This document shows positions 9,126 to 18,935 of a stretch of 64,000 nucleotides of DNA, piece by piece (the first letter of the stretch is position 1; the number at the start of each line of letters is the position of its first letter). The DNA is taken from contig CANHGR010000002.1 of assembly GCA_947460875.1 (NCBI GenBank), positions 1 through 64,000 on the forward strand. The letters are read 5' to 3'. The position numbers were made by a program, and so were the translations under genes. The notes under the pieces were generated by a model. It was given only the letters and a program-made list of their open reading frames with translations, was not told the origin of the DNA and did not search any database. The stretch is from Sphingobacteriaceae bacterium (GTDB lineage: Bacteria > Bacteroidota > Bacteroidia > Sphingobacteriales > Sphingobacteriaceae).

Positions 9126-9158
9126 AAAAGCTATCCTATTGCAATAGGGTAGCTTTTT
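9126..9158 (+). terminator. intrinsic terminator after the oxidoreductase gene
   Basis: A 15-base-pair stem with one G-T pair (left arm 9126-9140, right arm 9143-9157, GCTATCC/GGGTAGC core) followed by a T tract. It is also flanked by T residues upstream. The 205-base gap down to the next gene shows nothing else I can identify. Confidence 0.88.
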
Positions 9159-9307
9159 GGTTTTAATTTCATCAAAATTTCATAAATGATACATAGATTA
9201 GCTTCGATAAAAAAGACGTTGCTGAAACTTATTCAATAGACCAATCCAAATTTCAATGGCTATATTTATAAGCCTATTTTAAATTACTAAAACCGCAGTA
9301 CCAAGGT

Positions 9308-12300
9308 ATGAATGTGAAACGGATTGCTTTTTCTTTATTTCTGCTAATCCTTATCTGCGTTTTCTCGTTTAGGTCCGAAGCTCAAAATACGTCGAATAAA
9401 GGGAAAGATTTTTGGTTAGGTTATGGAAATCATGTCCGAGATTGGCAAATCCCACCCAACTTTACCGCCCAAAAGCTAAGCTTGTATATTACTTCTGATG
9501 TCAGTACAACTGTTACTGTAGAAATAAAGGGGATCTATTTAAAAAAAGACGTCCCGGTCACTGCAAATAATATTACAATTATCGATGATATTCCGGATGC
9601 GGCCCGCTTGACAAGGGAGGGGAAGTACGCCACCGGTATTCATGTTACTTCCGAAAAGCCTGTAGTTGTCTATTCCCACATTTCTGCTTCAAGTGTCTCC
9701 GGGGCAACGTTAGTGCTTCCCACTACAACTTTAGGAAAAGAATATGTATCGATTAATTTTACCCAGCTTTCAAATGAGACAAATTCTTTTTCGTACTTTT
9801 TTGTTGTAGCAGTGGAAGATAATACCGAACTTCTAATTACTCCATCAGTAGATACTCAGGGAGGGTGGAAAGCCAATACCACATATCCTGTGTCCCTAAA
9901 AAAAGGAGAAATCTACCAGGTTTTAGCTAATTCAGCACAAATCGGCAATCAAGTGTACACAGGTGGCGATTTAACGGGTTCTAAGATTAAGTCAGTTACT
10001 TCTACATCAGAACCCTGTAAGCGTATCGCAGTGTTTTCAGGTAGCGGCAAGATGTCTATCGGATCAGTTTTCAATAACGCTGCCGGAAGCGCAGATAATT
10101 TGTATCAGCAGGTTTATCCAACTGCCGCCTGGGGCACAAAGTATATCACTGCTCCTTTGCAATCAAGAAATTATGACGTTTACCGAATTGTTAAAAGTGA
10201 CCTTTCTGCAGTCGTAAAATTAAATGGAGTTATATTGGCCGCCACCTCATTTGCAAACGGCATATACTATACCTTTAATAGTCAAGAAACGAATATTATA
10301 GAATCTGACAAGCCCATCCAGGTGGTGCAGTATGCGGTTAGTCAAAGTAAGGGTATCAGTGGTCAAATAAGCGAGCCCTATGGTGATCCTGAGATGATTT
10401 TCCTGACACCTATCGAGCAGACGCTAAGTAATATTACCATGTATTCTGCAAGCGAGTATCGTATCATTCAACACTTTGTCAATGTTATCATCCTCACTAA
10501 GGATATTTCTAGTTTTAAAATTGACAATGTCTCGAAAGCGGCGGATTTTAAGCCGGTACCAGGAGCCGCCGAATATTCCTATGCGCAAATTTCTGTCAGT
10601 CAAGGTACGCATAACCTTGCCGCAGGTGGTGGTTTCAATGCGATAGCATACGGTTTTGGCGCCGCCGAATCTTACGGTTATGCGGCGGGGGCTAACGTGA
10701 AAAGTCTCGGTATAGAAGCCCAGAGTAAATCAACTAAGCAGATACTGTCGAGTGGATGTGTCAACGAACCCTTCAATTTTAGAGTTACTTTGGGCTATCA
10801 ATCGAGTAAGTTAAGTTGGAACCTTGGCAATGGCAGTCCGGTTATCGATGTAATCGCACCAACCGCAGACTCGACATTTGTAAAAGATGGCAAAACGTAT
10901 TACGTATATAAGCTGAATCAAGACATATTTTATAATGCCGCCAAGGATTATACGATAGAAGTACTTGCCGAGAGCGCGTTGGGCGATTGTGGAAGCACGG
11001 AGATTATCAGCTCAGAGTTTTCAATATTTAATCCACCTGTAGCTAAGTTTACGGCCGCGGCAGAAGTTTGCGCAGACACCGGCTTAAAATTTACAGATCA
11101 AAGTGATGGTGCCGGTAAAAGCTTAACTTCTTGGAATTGGACATTCGGCGATGGATCAACGTCAAAGGACCAGAATCCGACGCACACGTATTTAGTAAGT
11201 GGGACCTATACCGTTGTTTTAACCATTACTAACGAATCATCCTGTAGTCCGGTTACAACTACCCAAATTATTAAAGTCTTGAAAAGACCCGTGGCAAATT
11301 TTATGCAGCAAACTGTTTCTTGTGCTCCGCCTGTTGTTCAATTTACTAATACATCTATCGCAAATGATGGCTCAATTGTCAAATGGATATGGGATTTCGG
11401 CGATGGAAAAACTGAAGAAAGAACGAGCGGTGCTGCATTTGAACATACTTTCGTGGCAAGCGGTTCATATTCAATTAAGCTTAAAGTAGTGACAGATAAG
11501 GGTTGCGAAAGCGATTTGCTTACAAGAGTTATAATTGTTAGTCCTAGTCCGGTAGTTGCTTTCACTTTGCCCGAGGTATGTCTGCAAGATGCTTTCGCTC
11601 AGTTTACGAGTCAATCAACTATCAGTGATGGCACAGAAGCTCAGTTTAGCTATTTATGGAATTTTGGCGACCGAGTAACTTCAACAGATAAAGATCCAAA
11701 GCATAAGTATACTACTGCCGGCAATTTTACTGTTAGCTTAACAGTGACGTCTAACAGTGGCTGTTCCACAGTCTTAAGCAGTTTATTTACAGTAAACGGG
11801 GATACACCAAAGGCAGATTTTGAGGTGCAGAATAGTAATAGTTTGTGTAGCAACAAAGAAGTAGTGTTTAAAAACATTTCTTCTGTCGGTATAGGTGTAA
11901 TTACGAAGCTGGAATGGTTTTATGACTATGTGAACGCACCTGCTGTGAAATTTACAGACGAAAATCCTGTAACAGATAAGTTATACCGTCATTTATACCC
12001 AGTCTTTAATTTTCCTGCAAGCAAAAGCTTTACAGTTAGGGTTTTAGCTTATTCCGGTGGTGTGTGCGTTGATGAACAGCTTAGAACAATCACGGTTCAG
12101 GCCGTACCGCAAGTTCGGTTCGACACAATGAGTCCGGTATGTGAGGAAGCATCTGCCTTTCAAATTACTCAAGCTTCTGAAATTCATGGCTTCAATGGTT
12201 CGTCGCGGTACTCTGGAGTTGGGATTTCAAGCTCAGGCATGTTTAACCCGGCAGTGGCAGGTGCAGGCACCCACTCCATTAAATATATTTTTACAGCGCA

Positions 12301-12847
12301 AAATGGCTGCGCAGATTCGGTCATTCGCAACATTACGGTCTATCCAACACCGACGCTAAGTGCCGGTCGAGATACCGTAATTCTTGAAGGTGGCGTCGTG
12401 CAGCTGAATGCAAAAGCACGTGGTAATAATTTGACATATAAATGGTCGCCCTCCACTGGATTAAGCAGAGATGATATTGCTGATCCGATTGCTTCTCCAA
12501 CGGATGAAATAACCTATACACTTACGGTAACATCAGACCAAGGATGCTCAACTTCTGACGATGTTTTTCTTAAGGTTCTTAAGTCGCCAGAGATTCCTAA
12601 TACATTCACACCGAATAATGATGGGATAAATGATACTTGGACGATTAAGTATTTAAACAGCTACCCAGGCTGCACTGTAAGTATATTTAATCGTTTGGGC
12701 GTAAGAGTTTATAGTTCGATTGGTTATCCCGAAGCATGGGACGGAAAAGTAAATGGCAATGATTTGCCTGTTGGAACTTATTATTATCTTGTCGATCCGA
12801 AAAATAACAGAAAAATGTTCTCAGGGTCAGTTTCAATTATTAGATAA
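9308..12847 (+). CDS. secreted PKD-repeat protein with type B T9SS sorting domain
   Basis: A 1179-residue protein with an N-terminal signal peptide (hydrophobic to about residue 25, ending FRSEAQ). Residues about 30-480 resemble the IgGFc-binding-type N-terminal region found in large adhesion-like proteins (GKDFWLGYGNH, SEKPVVVYSH). Next come several PKD-like repeats marked by FGDGSTSKDQNPTHTY, FGDGKTEERTS and FGDRVTSTDKDPKHKY. The last about 85 residues, from NTFTPNNDGINDTW to the FSGSVSIIR end, are a type B C-terminal domain (gliding-motility CHU_C type) that directs export through the type IX secretion system and attachment to the cell surface. A PorP/SprF gene starts two bases after its stop codon, the usual arrangement for type B cargo. 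A role in adhesion or surface binding is inferred. Confidence 0.9.
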   Translation: MNVKRIAFSLFLLILICVFSFRSEAQNTSNKGKDFWLGYGNHVRDWQIPPNFTAQKLSLYITSDVSTTVTVEIKGIYLKKDVPVTANNITIIDDIPDAARLTREGKYATGIHVTSEKPVVVYSHISASSVSGATLVLPTTTLGKEYVSINFTQLSNETNSFSYFFVVAVEDNTELLITPSVDTQGGWKANTTYPVSLKKGEIYQVLANSAQIGNQVYTGGDLTGSKIKSVTSTSEPCKRIAVFSGSGKMSIGSVFNNAAGSADNLYQQVYPTAAWGTKYITAPLQSRNYDVYRIVKSDLSAVVKLNGVILAATSFANGIYYTFNSQETNIIESDKPIQVVQYAVSQSKGISGQISEPYGDPEMIFLTPIEQTLSNITMYSASEYRIIQHFVNVIILTKDISSFKIDNVSKAADFKPVPGAAEYSYAQISVSQGTHNLAAGGGFNAIAYGFGAAESYGYAAGANVKSLGIEAQSKSTKQILSSGCVNEPFNFRVTLGYQSSKLSWNLGNGSPVIDVIAPTADSTFVKDGKTYYVYKLNQDIFYNAAKDYTIEVLAESALGDCGSTEIISSEFSIFNPPVAKFTAAAEVCADTGLKFTDQSDGAGKSLTSWNWTFGDGSTSKDQNPTHTYLVSGTYTVVLTITNESSCSPVTTTQIIKVLKRPVANFMQQTVSCAPPVVQFTNTSIANDGSIVKWIWDFGDGKTEERTSGAAFEHTFVASGSYSIKLKVVTDKGCESDLLTRVIIVSPSPVVAFTLPEVCLQDAFAQFTSQSTISDGTEAQFSYLWNFGDRVTSTDKDPKHKYTTAGNFTVSLTVTSNSGCSTVLSSLFTVNGDTPKADFEVQNSNSLCSNKEVVFKNISSVGIGVITKLEWFYDYVNAPAVKFTDENPVTDKLYRHLYPVFNFPASKSFTVRVLAYSGGVCVDEQLRTITVQAVPQVRFDTMSPVCEEASAFQITQASEIHGFNGSSRYSGVGISSSGMFNPAVAGAGTHSIKYIFTAQNGCADSVIRNITVYPTPTLSAGRDTVILEGGVVQLNAKARGNNLTYKWSPSTGLSRDDIADPIASPTDEITYTLTVTSDQGCSTSDDVFLKVLKSPEIPNTFTPNNDGINDTWTIKYLNSYPGCTVSIFNRLGVRVYSSIGYPEAWDGKVNGNDLPVGTYYYLVDPKNNRKMFSGSVSIIR

Positions 12848-12848
12848 G

Positions 12849-13865
12849 ATGGTAGCGAAGAAACTGATTGGAATAGTCGTAATATTCACGTTCTTTCATA
12901 CAGGTTTCGCGCAACAGCGACCCCAATATACTCAATACGTATTCAATAATTTCTTGCTCAATCCGGCAATTTCTGGCATTGAGAACTATATAGATATAAA
13001 GGCCGGATATAGAACTCAGTGGCGTGGGTTAGATGGGGCGCCAATTACAAGTTATATTTCCTTGAATGCCCCACTTGGAAAGAATTTTCTATATGGGGAT
13101 GCAACGTCTGCTTCGGGGCAGGGAGAAAATCCAATGGGCAGGAGTTATCTTCAGAATTATATGGCTGCTGCTCCTCACCATGGAGTGGGCTTTCAGGCAG
13201 TAATTGATAAAGCCGGGCCAATAAGTAGGACAGATTTAAATGCAACCTATGCCTATCATCTTGGATTATCAGAATCTGTAAATATTTCTGTTGGAGTTGT
13301 GGCTGGTTTTTCTAGAGTCAGTCTTGATTATTCTAAAATCATTTTGGAAAACAACATTGACCCTGCAATTGTCGAAAATCAAAATCAGCGATTAAAGTCG
13401 GATTTAAGTGCTGGAATATGGATTTATGGTCCGCGGTTCTTTGTAGGAGTTTCCGGGCAAACTTTATTAGGGCGAACGCTAAGCTTTACGGATGATGAAA
13501 CCTATACTCAGGGAAAATCTTTGCCGCATTATTTCGCTACCGCCGGCTATAAAGTACTGCTGGGAGATGATCTAGCAGCCATTTCGTCAATCATGTTTAA
13601 ATATGTTGACCCTGCGCCAGTTTCATTTGATCTTAACTTAAAATTGGCGTTTCGGGATAGGCTTTGGATGGGCGGTAGCTACCGAAAAGGTGATTCTTTT
13701 TCTGCGATCGCAGGGTTTAACGTAAGCTCATTATTTGGGCTGGGATATTCGTATGATTTCACAACTTCTCAGTTGGGTTCAGTAAGCAATGGTTCACACG
13801 AAATCGTATTAAGTTTGCTTTTAAATAACCGCTACAAGGTTACCTGTCCACAGCGGAATTGGTAA
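12849..13865 (+). CDS. PorP/SprF family type IX secretion membrane protein
   Basis: A 338-residue outer-membrane protein. I use the ATG at 12849, which follows the upstream stop after one base and yields a signal peptide (MVAKKLIGIVVIFTFFHTGFAQ). The mature N-terminus QQRPQYTQYVFNNFLLNPAISG is the PorP/SprF hallmark, followed by the RTQWRGLDGAP segment; the rest alternates in beta-barrel style and ends with IVLSLLLNNR. Family members work with T9SS to place type B cargo on the surface. Coupling to the PKD-repeat gene strongly suggests that this copy serves that cargo. An in-frame ATG further upstream at 12753 is rejected because it overlaps the cargo gene and spoils the signal peptide. Confidence 0.9.
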   Translation: MVAKKLIGIVVIFTFFHTGFAQQRPQYTQYVFNNFLLNPAISGIENYIDIKAGYRTQWRGLDGAPITSYISLNAPLGKNFLYGDATSASGQGENPMGRSYLQNYMAAAPHHGVGFQAVIDKAGPISRTDLNATYAYHLGLSESVNISVGVVAGFSRVSLDYSKIILENNIDPAIVENQNQRLKSDLSAGIWIYGPRFFVGVSGQTLLGRTLSFTDDETYTQGKSLPHYFATAGYKVLLGDDLAAISSIMFKYVDPAPVSFDLNLKLAFRDRLWMGGSYRKGDSFSAIAGFNVSSLFGLGYSYDFTTSQLGSVSNGSHEIVLSLLLNNRYKVTCPQRNW

Positions 13866-13868
13866 TTG

Positions 13869-15335
13869 TTACAGCTCTTTTCTTAGTCTAGCCACCGGAA
13901 TATTCATTGCTTCACGATATTTTGCAACGGTACGTCTGGCAATATTATATCCTTTTTCTTTTAAAATTTCCATTAGCTTTTCATCGGCAAGTGGTCTGTG
14001 TTTATTTTCGTTGCCAATACATTCTTCAAGAATCTTTTTTACTTCCTTGTTCGACACTTCTTCACCATCTTCCATCTGGATTGCTTCTGAAAAGAATGAT
14101 TTTAATAAAAATGTACCAAACTCGGTCTGAACGTATTTTGAATTTGCAACACGAGAAACTGTAGAAATATCCATCCAGATCATGTCGGCTATGTCTTTTA
14201 GAATCATAGGCTTGAGGTTTCGGTCATCCCCTGTAAGGAAATATTCGTACTGATAATTCATAATTGCATTCATTGTTTTTAACAATGTCTGCTGCCTCTG
14301 CTTAATCGCGTCTATAAACCACTTTGCCGAATCAAGTTTCTGCTTTACAAATTGAACAGCTTCTTTTAGCTTTTTGTCCTTCACGGATGCTTTATCGTAA
14401 TGCTCAAACATTTCCTGGTAAGAACGGCTAACCCGTAACTCAGGCGCATTCTTAGAATTAAGAGTGAGGATTAATATGCCATCATTGTTCGCAATATGAA
14501 AGTCGGGGATAACCTGTAATTGTTTGGTTGTTACCTCGCTGGCATCGCCGGGTTTTGGGTTAAGCTTTAAAATCTCGTTAACAATTTCCTTTAGTTCCTC
14601 GGATCGGATATTCAAAGAACGCTCCAGTTTATCGTAATGTTTACGCGTAAACTCATCCAGATATTCTTCTACAACAGTAATGGCCTTTTGAATGATGATA
14701 TTTGATTGGTCTTTTTTCCTAAGTTGAATTAATAAACATTCTTGCAAGTCGCGCGCTGCAACTCCTGCCGGGTCAAAACTCTGGATGACTTTGAGAATTT
14801 CTTCAACTTCCTCTTCCTCAGCTAAAACATTTTGAGAAAAAGCAAGGTCATCGATTAGCGATGTTATACGACGGCGTAAGTATCCATCATCGTCTAGGCT
14901 CCCGATAATCTGCAATCCGATTCTAAAGTCCTGGTCAGAAAGGGGTACTAAATCTAATTGAGCTTGTAAATTTTCGAAAAATGAACTTTGAACGGCGAGA
15001 GGCATTTCCTTATGCTCATCCTCATCGTCGCTGCTCTGATCATATTTAGAATACTCGTTGATATTGTCTTCCTGGAGGTAATCATCAACGTTAAAGTCTT
15101 CAAAATCTTCGTTGCTGTCTTCCTTGTTAAAATCATCAGGGTCCTTGTCGGGATATTCTTCCGTCGGCTCCGTCATATTCGTTAGGCTAATGTCTTCAAG
15201 TGCCGGATTTTCTTCAAGCTCCTCCTTGACCCTTGTGTCGAGGGAAAAAGTTGGCACCTGTAGCAGTTTTATAAACTGTATTTGCTGCGGCGAAAGCTTC
15301 TGAAGTAGTTTTTGTTGAAGATTTTGTCTAAGCAT
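13869..15335 (-). CDS. rpoN: RNA polymerase sigma-54 factor
   Basis: A 488-residue sigma factor of normal length. Region I is the glutamine- and leucine-rich N-terminus (LRQNLQQKLLQKLSPQQIQFIKLLQ), followed by an acidic region II rich in D, E and N (about 50-110). The core-binding domain spans roughly residues 120-320. The C-terminal RpoN box is the ARRTVAKYREAMNIP stretch that contacts the -24 element. Sigma-54 needs an AAA+ enhancer-binding activator to open promoters; none is encoded in this window. It converges with the PorP/SprF gene, with stops three bases apart, and no shared terminator is visible. Confidence 0.97.
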   Translation of the reverse strand: MLRQNLQQKLLQKLSPQQIQFIKLLQVPTFSLDTRVKEELEENPALEDISLTNMTEPTEEYPDKDPDDFNKEDSNEDFEDFNVDDYLQEDNINEYSKYDQSSDDEDEHKEMPLAVQSSFFENLQAQLDLVPLSDQDFRIGLQIIGSLDDDGYLRRRITSLIDDLAFSQNVLAEEEEVEEILKVIQSFDPAGVAARDLQECLLIQLRKKDQSNIIIQKAITVVEEYLDEFTRKHYDKLERSLNIRSEELKEIVNEILKLNPKPGDASEVTTKQLQVIPDFHIANNDGILILTLNSKNAPELRVSRSYQEMFEHYDKASVKDKKLKEAVQFVKQKLDSAKWFIDAIKQRQQTLLKTMNAIMNYQYEYFLTGDDRNLKPMILKDIADMIWMDISTVSRVANSKYVQTEFGTFLLKSFFSEAIQMEDGEEVSNKEVKKILEECIGNENKHRPLADEKLMEILKEKGYNIARRTVAKYREAMNIPVARLRKEL

Positions 15336-15459
15336 GGTTAATTGATCAAAATTACATTAAATTCTGTAGAAGGAGTAATACGTTAAAACTTCAATTTGTT
15401 GCGCGATGGCTTTAAAATCAGCATAATTAATTATCTTTACAAGAGATTTTTAAATCTAA

Positions 15460-15882
15460 ATGGGCTTCGTAAAGGAATTTAAGCAGTTTGCCGTTAGAGG
15501 AAATGTAGTTGATCTTGCAGTTGGTGTGATCATTGGAGCAGCTTTTAGTAAAATCGTAACCTCGTTTGTAGACGATGTGGTGATGCCACCAATAGGGTAT
15601 ATTGCCGGTGGAATTGATTTTTCTATGAAGAAGTGGGTTTTAAAGCCCGCCGATGAAGCGAATAGTATTGCCGAAGTATCAATGAAATATGGCAGTTTTA
15701 TCAATACAATCATACAGTTTTTAATTGTTGCATTTTGTATCTTCTTGTTCGTTAAACTAATTAATACCTTGAGAGCCAAGGAAGAAAATGATGCTGCGGC
15801 TGCACCACCACCGCCGCCTTCAAAAGAAGAAATTCTACTTGCAGAAATACGCGATATTCTAAAAAATCAACCACCCACCTAG
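15460..15882 (+). CDS. mscL: large-conductance mechanosensitive channel
   Basis: A 140-residue inner-membrane channel that opens under high membrane tension to release solutes in osmotic downshock. The N-terminal amphipathic helix is [16 protein letters not shown]1 is [19 protein letters not shown] with the conserved pore glycines and alanines, the periplasmic loop follows, and TM2 is around residues 78-102 ([20 protein letters not shown]). The C-terminus has a proline run (PPPPPPS) and a short amphipathic helix. It is a single gene with its own start; nothing in the context suggests a special role. Confidence 0.97.
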   Translation: MGFVKEFKQFAVRGNVVDLAVGVIIGAAFSKIVTSFVDDVVMPPIGYIAGGIDFSMKKWVLKPADEANSIAEVSMKYGSFINTIIQFLIVAFCIFLFVKLINTLRAKEENDAAAAPPPPPSKEEILLAEIRDILKNQPPT

Positions 15883-15910
15883 AAAACATAAATAATTGTT
15901 TAAATAGGTT

Positions 15911-15942
15911 TTTGAATTTTGAAAAAACTGCCCTATATTTGC
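15911..15942 (+). promoter_or_regulatory. Bacteroidota-type promoter of rpmH
   Basis: TTTG at 15911-15914, a 19-base spacer, and TATATTTG at 15934-15941 followed by C. This is an exact match to the phylum's TTTG-N19-TAnnTTTG consensus, 37 bases before the rpmH ATG. Confidence 0.88.
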
Positions 15943-15978
15943 ACTCTTTATTTTAGAGCTATTACACAATAAAACGTC

Positions 15979-16137
15979 ATGAAAAGAACATTTCAGCCTT
16001 CTCAGAGAAAAAGAAGAAATAAGCATGGGTTTAGAGAGCGCATGAGCACTGCAAATGGCAGAAGGGTGCTTGCTTCAAGAAGAGCTAAAGGCAGAAAAAG
16101 ATTAACTGTATCTGACGAACGCCGTCATAAAGCATAA
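15979..16137 (+). CDS. rpmH: 50S ribosomal protein L34
   Basis: A 52-residue, very basic protein starting [18 protein letters not shown] and containing the signature [24 protein letters not shown], which is unmistakable for bacterial L34. It packs against 23S rRNA in the large subunit. The Bacteroidota form has the usual short acidic and basic extension (SDERRHKA). It has a canonical promoter upstream and begins the rpmH-rnpA-yidD order found widely in bacteria. Confidence 0.98.
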   Translation: MKRTFQPSQRKRRNKHGFRERMSTANGRRVLASRRAKGRKRLTVSDERRHKA

Positions 16138-16231
16138 TTGCTGATTGTGCCAAAGGCTGAGCCATTGGCGGCCGGTGATGCGGATTTCTGACTCTTTAGA
16201 ATTTAATCTGATCCGGCAATTAGCAATCACA

Positions 16232-16621
16232 ATGTACACATTCAAAAAGGAAGAACGTTTATGTAATAAAAAGCTTTTAGACGAGCTTTTTCATAAAGGT
16301 TCTTCTTTTCTTTTATATCCCTTTCGTGTTAGCTGGTTGCATTCATCGCATGATGCTGATGTACCTGTACAGGTAGTGATAAATGTTTCCAAACGGAAAT
16401 TCAAGAGGGCAGTGGACCGTAATCTTATTAAGCGACGTATCCGCGAAGCGTATCGCCTCAATAAGGCGGAGCTACTATATATTTATCTAGCCGAGCAGGA
16501 CAAGAAAATTGTCTTAAGTCTAAATTATGTTGGAAAAGAAATTGCCGAATATCCTGTTATAGAAAGGAAATTAAAGGCATCTTTAGAAAAGCTAAAACTT
16601 AGCTATGATAAGGCTGATTAA
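16232..16621 (+). CDS. rnpA: ribonuclease P protein component
   Basis: A 129-residue protein that binds RNase P RNA and helps cleave the 5' leader from pre-tRNA. The FKKEERLCNKKLLDELFHKG start and the RNR-type motif in VSKRKFKRAVDRNLIKRRIREAYR are diagnostic. I start at the ATG at 16232 (MYTFKKEERL) because the 29 residues upstream in the same frame do not resemble the family. It lies 94 bases after rpmH, and its 3' end overlaps yidD by 17 bases. Confidence 0.95.
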   Translation: MYTFKKEERLCNKKLLDELFHKGSSFLLYPFRVSWLHSSHDADVPVQVVINVSKRKFKRAVDRNLIKRRIREAYRLNKAELLYIYLAEQDKKIVLSLNYVGKEIAEYPVIERKLKASLEKLKLSYDKAD

Positions 16622-16838
16622 AGCAGCTATAGGCTCTTTCTTTCTAATACTGATAAAAGGATATCAATATCTTCTCTCTCCTATGTTGGGATCGTCATGC
16701 AGGTACATACCCAGCTGCTCATCTTACGGAATCGAAGCTATTCAAAAATATGGACCCTTTAAAGGAGGCTGGCTTACGATTAAAAGAATTGCCCGATGTC
16801 ATCCTTGGAGTAAACATGGGCCCGACCCCGTTCCCTAG
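16605..16838 (+). CDS. yidD: membrane protein insertion efficiency factor YidD
   Basis: A 77-residue protein with the YidD core: YQYLLSPMLGSSCRYIPSCSSYGIEAI, then KYGPFKGGWLTIKRIARCHPW and a proline-containing end. It has an amphipathic N-terminal helix and the conserved cysteines. YidD assists YidC-mediated insertion of inner-membrane proteins. The start overlaps rnpA, as in many genomes. yidC is not in the window. Confidence 0.96.
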   Translation: MIRLIKAAIGSFFLILIKGYQYLLSPMLGSSCRYIPSCSSYGIEAIQKYGPFKGGWLTIKRIARCHPWSKHGPDPVP

Positions 16839-16867
16839 TTCTTGATGAAACTGATAATTTTACTATT

Positions 16868-17548
16868 ATGGCCTTTATACTGTTAATTGAGACCGCTACT
16901 GCTTCTTGCTCTATTGCAATTGCACAGGATGAAAAGGTATTAGCGGTTAAGGAGCTGCATGAAAAAAATATCCATGCAAGTCAGATTACCCTGTTTATAG
17001 CAGACGTATTGAAAGATGCGTCGCTAACTTTTAAAGATCTCAATGCAGTGGCAGTGAGTAAGGGACCTGGATCATATACTGGACTTAGAATTGGAGTGTC
17101 AACGGCGAAAGGTATCTGTTTTGCATTGGATATCCCTATGATCGGTATTAGCACTTTAGAAGCAATGGCATCGGCGCTTGTTTCCAAATCCTTAGCGCAA
17201 GAATATTATTGCCCGATGATTGATGCACGCAGAATGGAAGTATATACGGCGATGTACGATTCTGACTTAAATGAAGTACTTCCAGTAGAAGCCAAAATAG
17301 TCGACTCTGATTCTTATAATGAGCAGCTTAATACTCGAAAAATTATTTTTTTCGGAGACGGAGCCATAAAATGCACGGAGTTTCTTGCCAATCCTAATGC
17401 GACCGTCAAAACTGATTTTATAAATTCCGCGAGACATTTGGCAAAGCTTGCCTTGCGGCGATATAATAGTAAGGAATTTGAGGATTTGGCGTATTTTGAG
17501 CCTTATTATCTTAAAGATTTTCTTATTCTAAAGCCGAGAACTCTATAA
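16868..17548 (+). CDS. tsaB: tRNA t6A biosynthesis protein TsaB
   Basis: A 226-residue ASKHA-fold protein that partners TsaD and TsaE in making N6-threonylcarbamoyladenosine at position 37 of ANN-decoding tRNAs. The N-terminal ILLIETATASCSIAIA strand, the HASQIT segment and SKGPGSYTGLRIGVSTAKG are characteristic. It lies 29 bases after yidD and is probably co-transcribed with it. Its last six bases overlap the 3' end of the convergent DUF5723 gene, and no terminator separates them. Confidence 0.95.
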   Translation: MAFILLIETATASCSIAIAQDEKVLAVKELHEKNIHASQITLFIADVLKDASLTFKDLNAVAVSKGPGSYTGLRIGVSTAKGICFALDIPMIGISTLEAMASALVSKSLAQEYYCPMIDARRMEVYTAMYDSDLNEVLPVEAKIVDSDSYNEQLNTRKIIFFGDGAIKCTEFLANPNATVKTDFINSARHLAKLALRRYNSKEFEDLAYFEPYYLKDFLILKPRTL

Positions 17549-18934
17549 ACGTATTCCGATTCGACGTAACATCCGCTCAAAAAAGCCCATTCCGGTATTA
17601 AAATCGTGAATTCTGTTAGCATTTTCATGATGTTCAATAACGTAACCAAACTTCATAGAGAATCCCATGTAGAATGATATTCCCGGATAGCCTTTTGCGG
17701 GTTCGTCTTTTATCAGAGCGCGGAGTTCAGAAATGCTTTTGAATGACTGGTCGCTTCCAATAAAAAACTCTGCATTTGGTGATTTTAATAGGAACTGAGA
17801 CCCAACCTGGAGAATGTTACTGGTATTGTACGTGGCTGACAGTCCGAAATTAAGTTTATTGAAATTCAAATTGTTTAAAAGTGCAATATCGGCGCCTTTG
17901 TAGAATAAGTTTTTGGAAAAAAGTAAAGACGGTTGGTAGTGACTAAATTTCTTGTTAATAAGCAGTTCCGCTTTACCGTTTATCATGGTAGTGAATCCTT
18001 TTTGCTCATAACTGGAATCGTAATCTAATTCATCAACTAAGCGGTCGTCGGCATCATTCGCAGATGCGTTATTGATTGCAATATTTCTATCGACGATGTA
18101 TACAGACGATTTCTTATTCCAGTTGATAAAGCCAACATCCTTCAGATTGGCAAGTAAATACCATCCGCCGGGTAATTGGTAGTTCATACTTGCAGAAACA
18201 GCCATGCCGGGGTTCTTGAATCCAGGGGAAACGAAATTAGACCCTATGCTATCATAAAAAAAATTGGTTTTGAACTTGCCATTTAAGTAGAGGTCGAAAT
18301 AGTCTGCGTCACGGTCAATGGCCAGCCTTGATTCACTAATTTTTAGCTGATTATAAGCAATCCCACTTAAGTAGCTCATTTTCAATCCTATGCCCATGTC
18401 TTTAGTCATGTTGGTTCGGTAGGATAGGCTTAACTGATGAAAGTTCTGACTATATGCCTCGTTGTTAAAAATATTTGAGTTTTGACTTTGAGAAAATCTC
18501 GCGTAATCGTCAAAAATGGCTATTGTTTCATTCGTAATAATAGCTTGATTGTCAGACCGTAACTGCCAGCTTAAGCCAAGTTCTTCGTCACCTTTAAGGG
18601 ATGAGTATAATCTAAACATCAATAGATAAGTGTTCATGTTGGCAAATAGTCTGCTCGACTTATTTTTGCCGATTTGTAGTTCAGCGCTATTGAGATCATC
18701 GTCGTTCATTAATGATCTAACAGTCGCAACGACAGGACCGCCCAAGGCGGCATTAAACCCAAATGTAGGCAGGAAACTTATTGCAAATCTTCTGCTACTA
18801 TCAGGGATAAAAGCTTTCTGAGACGGGTTTTCAAATGAGTCGAAGAGCGTTCTGGTATTATACAAAGAATATTGCTGCGCATTTATACTGATAAATGGAA
18901 AGATTAATAGAATTAAAAGTAAGAGTTTCCTCAT
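17543..18934 (-). CDS. DUF5723-like outer-membrane protein
   Basis: A 463-residue protein with a signal peptide (MRKLLLLILLIFPFISINAQ) and a mature part that starts QQYSLYNTRTLFDSFENPSQKAF, an NPA-like beginning typical of Bacteroidota outer-membrane barrels (compare PorP/SprF and FadL-like proteins). The remainder has alternating aromatic and polar beta-strand-like patterns (SLSYRTNMTKDMGIGLKMSYLSG, GLSATYNTSNILQVGSQF). It resembles the DUF5723 family, whose function is not known. It begins one base after the end of the 877-residue gene upstream, so the two form an operon and their products probably act together at the envelope. Confidence 0.65.
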   Translation of the reverse strand: MRKLLLLILLIFPFISINAQQYSLYNTRTLFDSFENPSQKAFIPDSSRRFAISFLPTFGFNAALGGPVVATVRSLMNDDDLNSAELQIGKNKSSRLFANMNTYLLMFRLYSSLKGDEELGLSWQLRSDNQAIITNETIAIFDDYARFSQSQNSNIFNNEAYSQNFHQLSLSYRTNMTKDMGIGLKMSYLSGIAYNQLKISESRLAIDRDADYFDLYLNGKFKTNFFYDSIGSNFVSPGFKNPGMAVSASMNYQLPGGWYLLANLKDVGFINWNKKSSVYIVDRNIAINNASANDADDRLVDELDYDSSYEQKGFTTMINGKAELLINKKFSHYQPSLLFSKNLFYKGADIALLNNLNFNKLNFGLSATYNTSNILQVGSQFLLKSPNAEFFIGSDQSFKSISELRALIKDEPAKGYPGISFYMGFSMKFGYVIEHHENANRIHDFNTGMGFFERMLRRIGIRL

Positions 18935-18935
18935 T

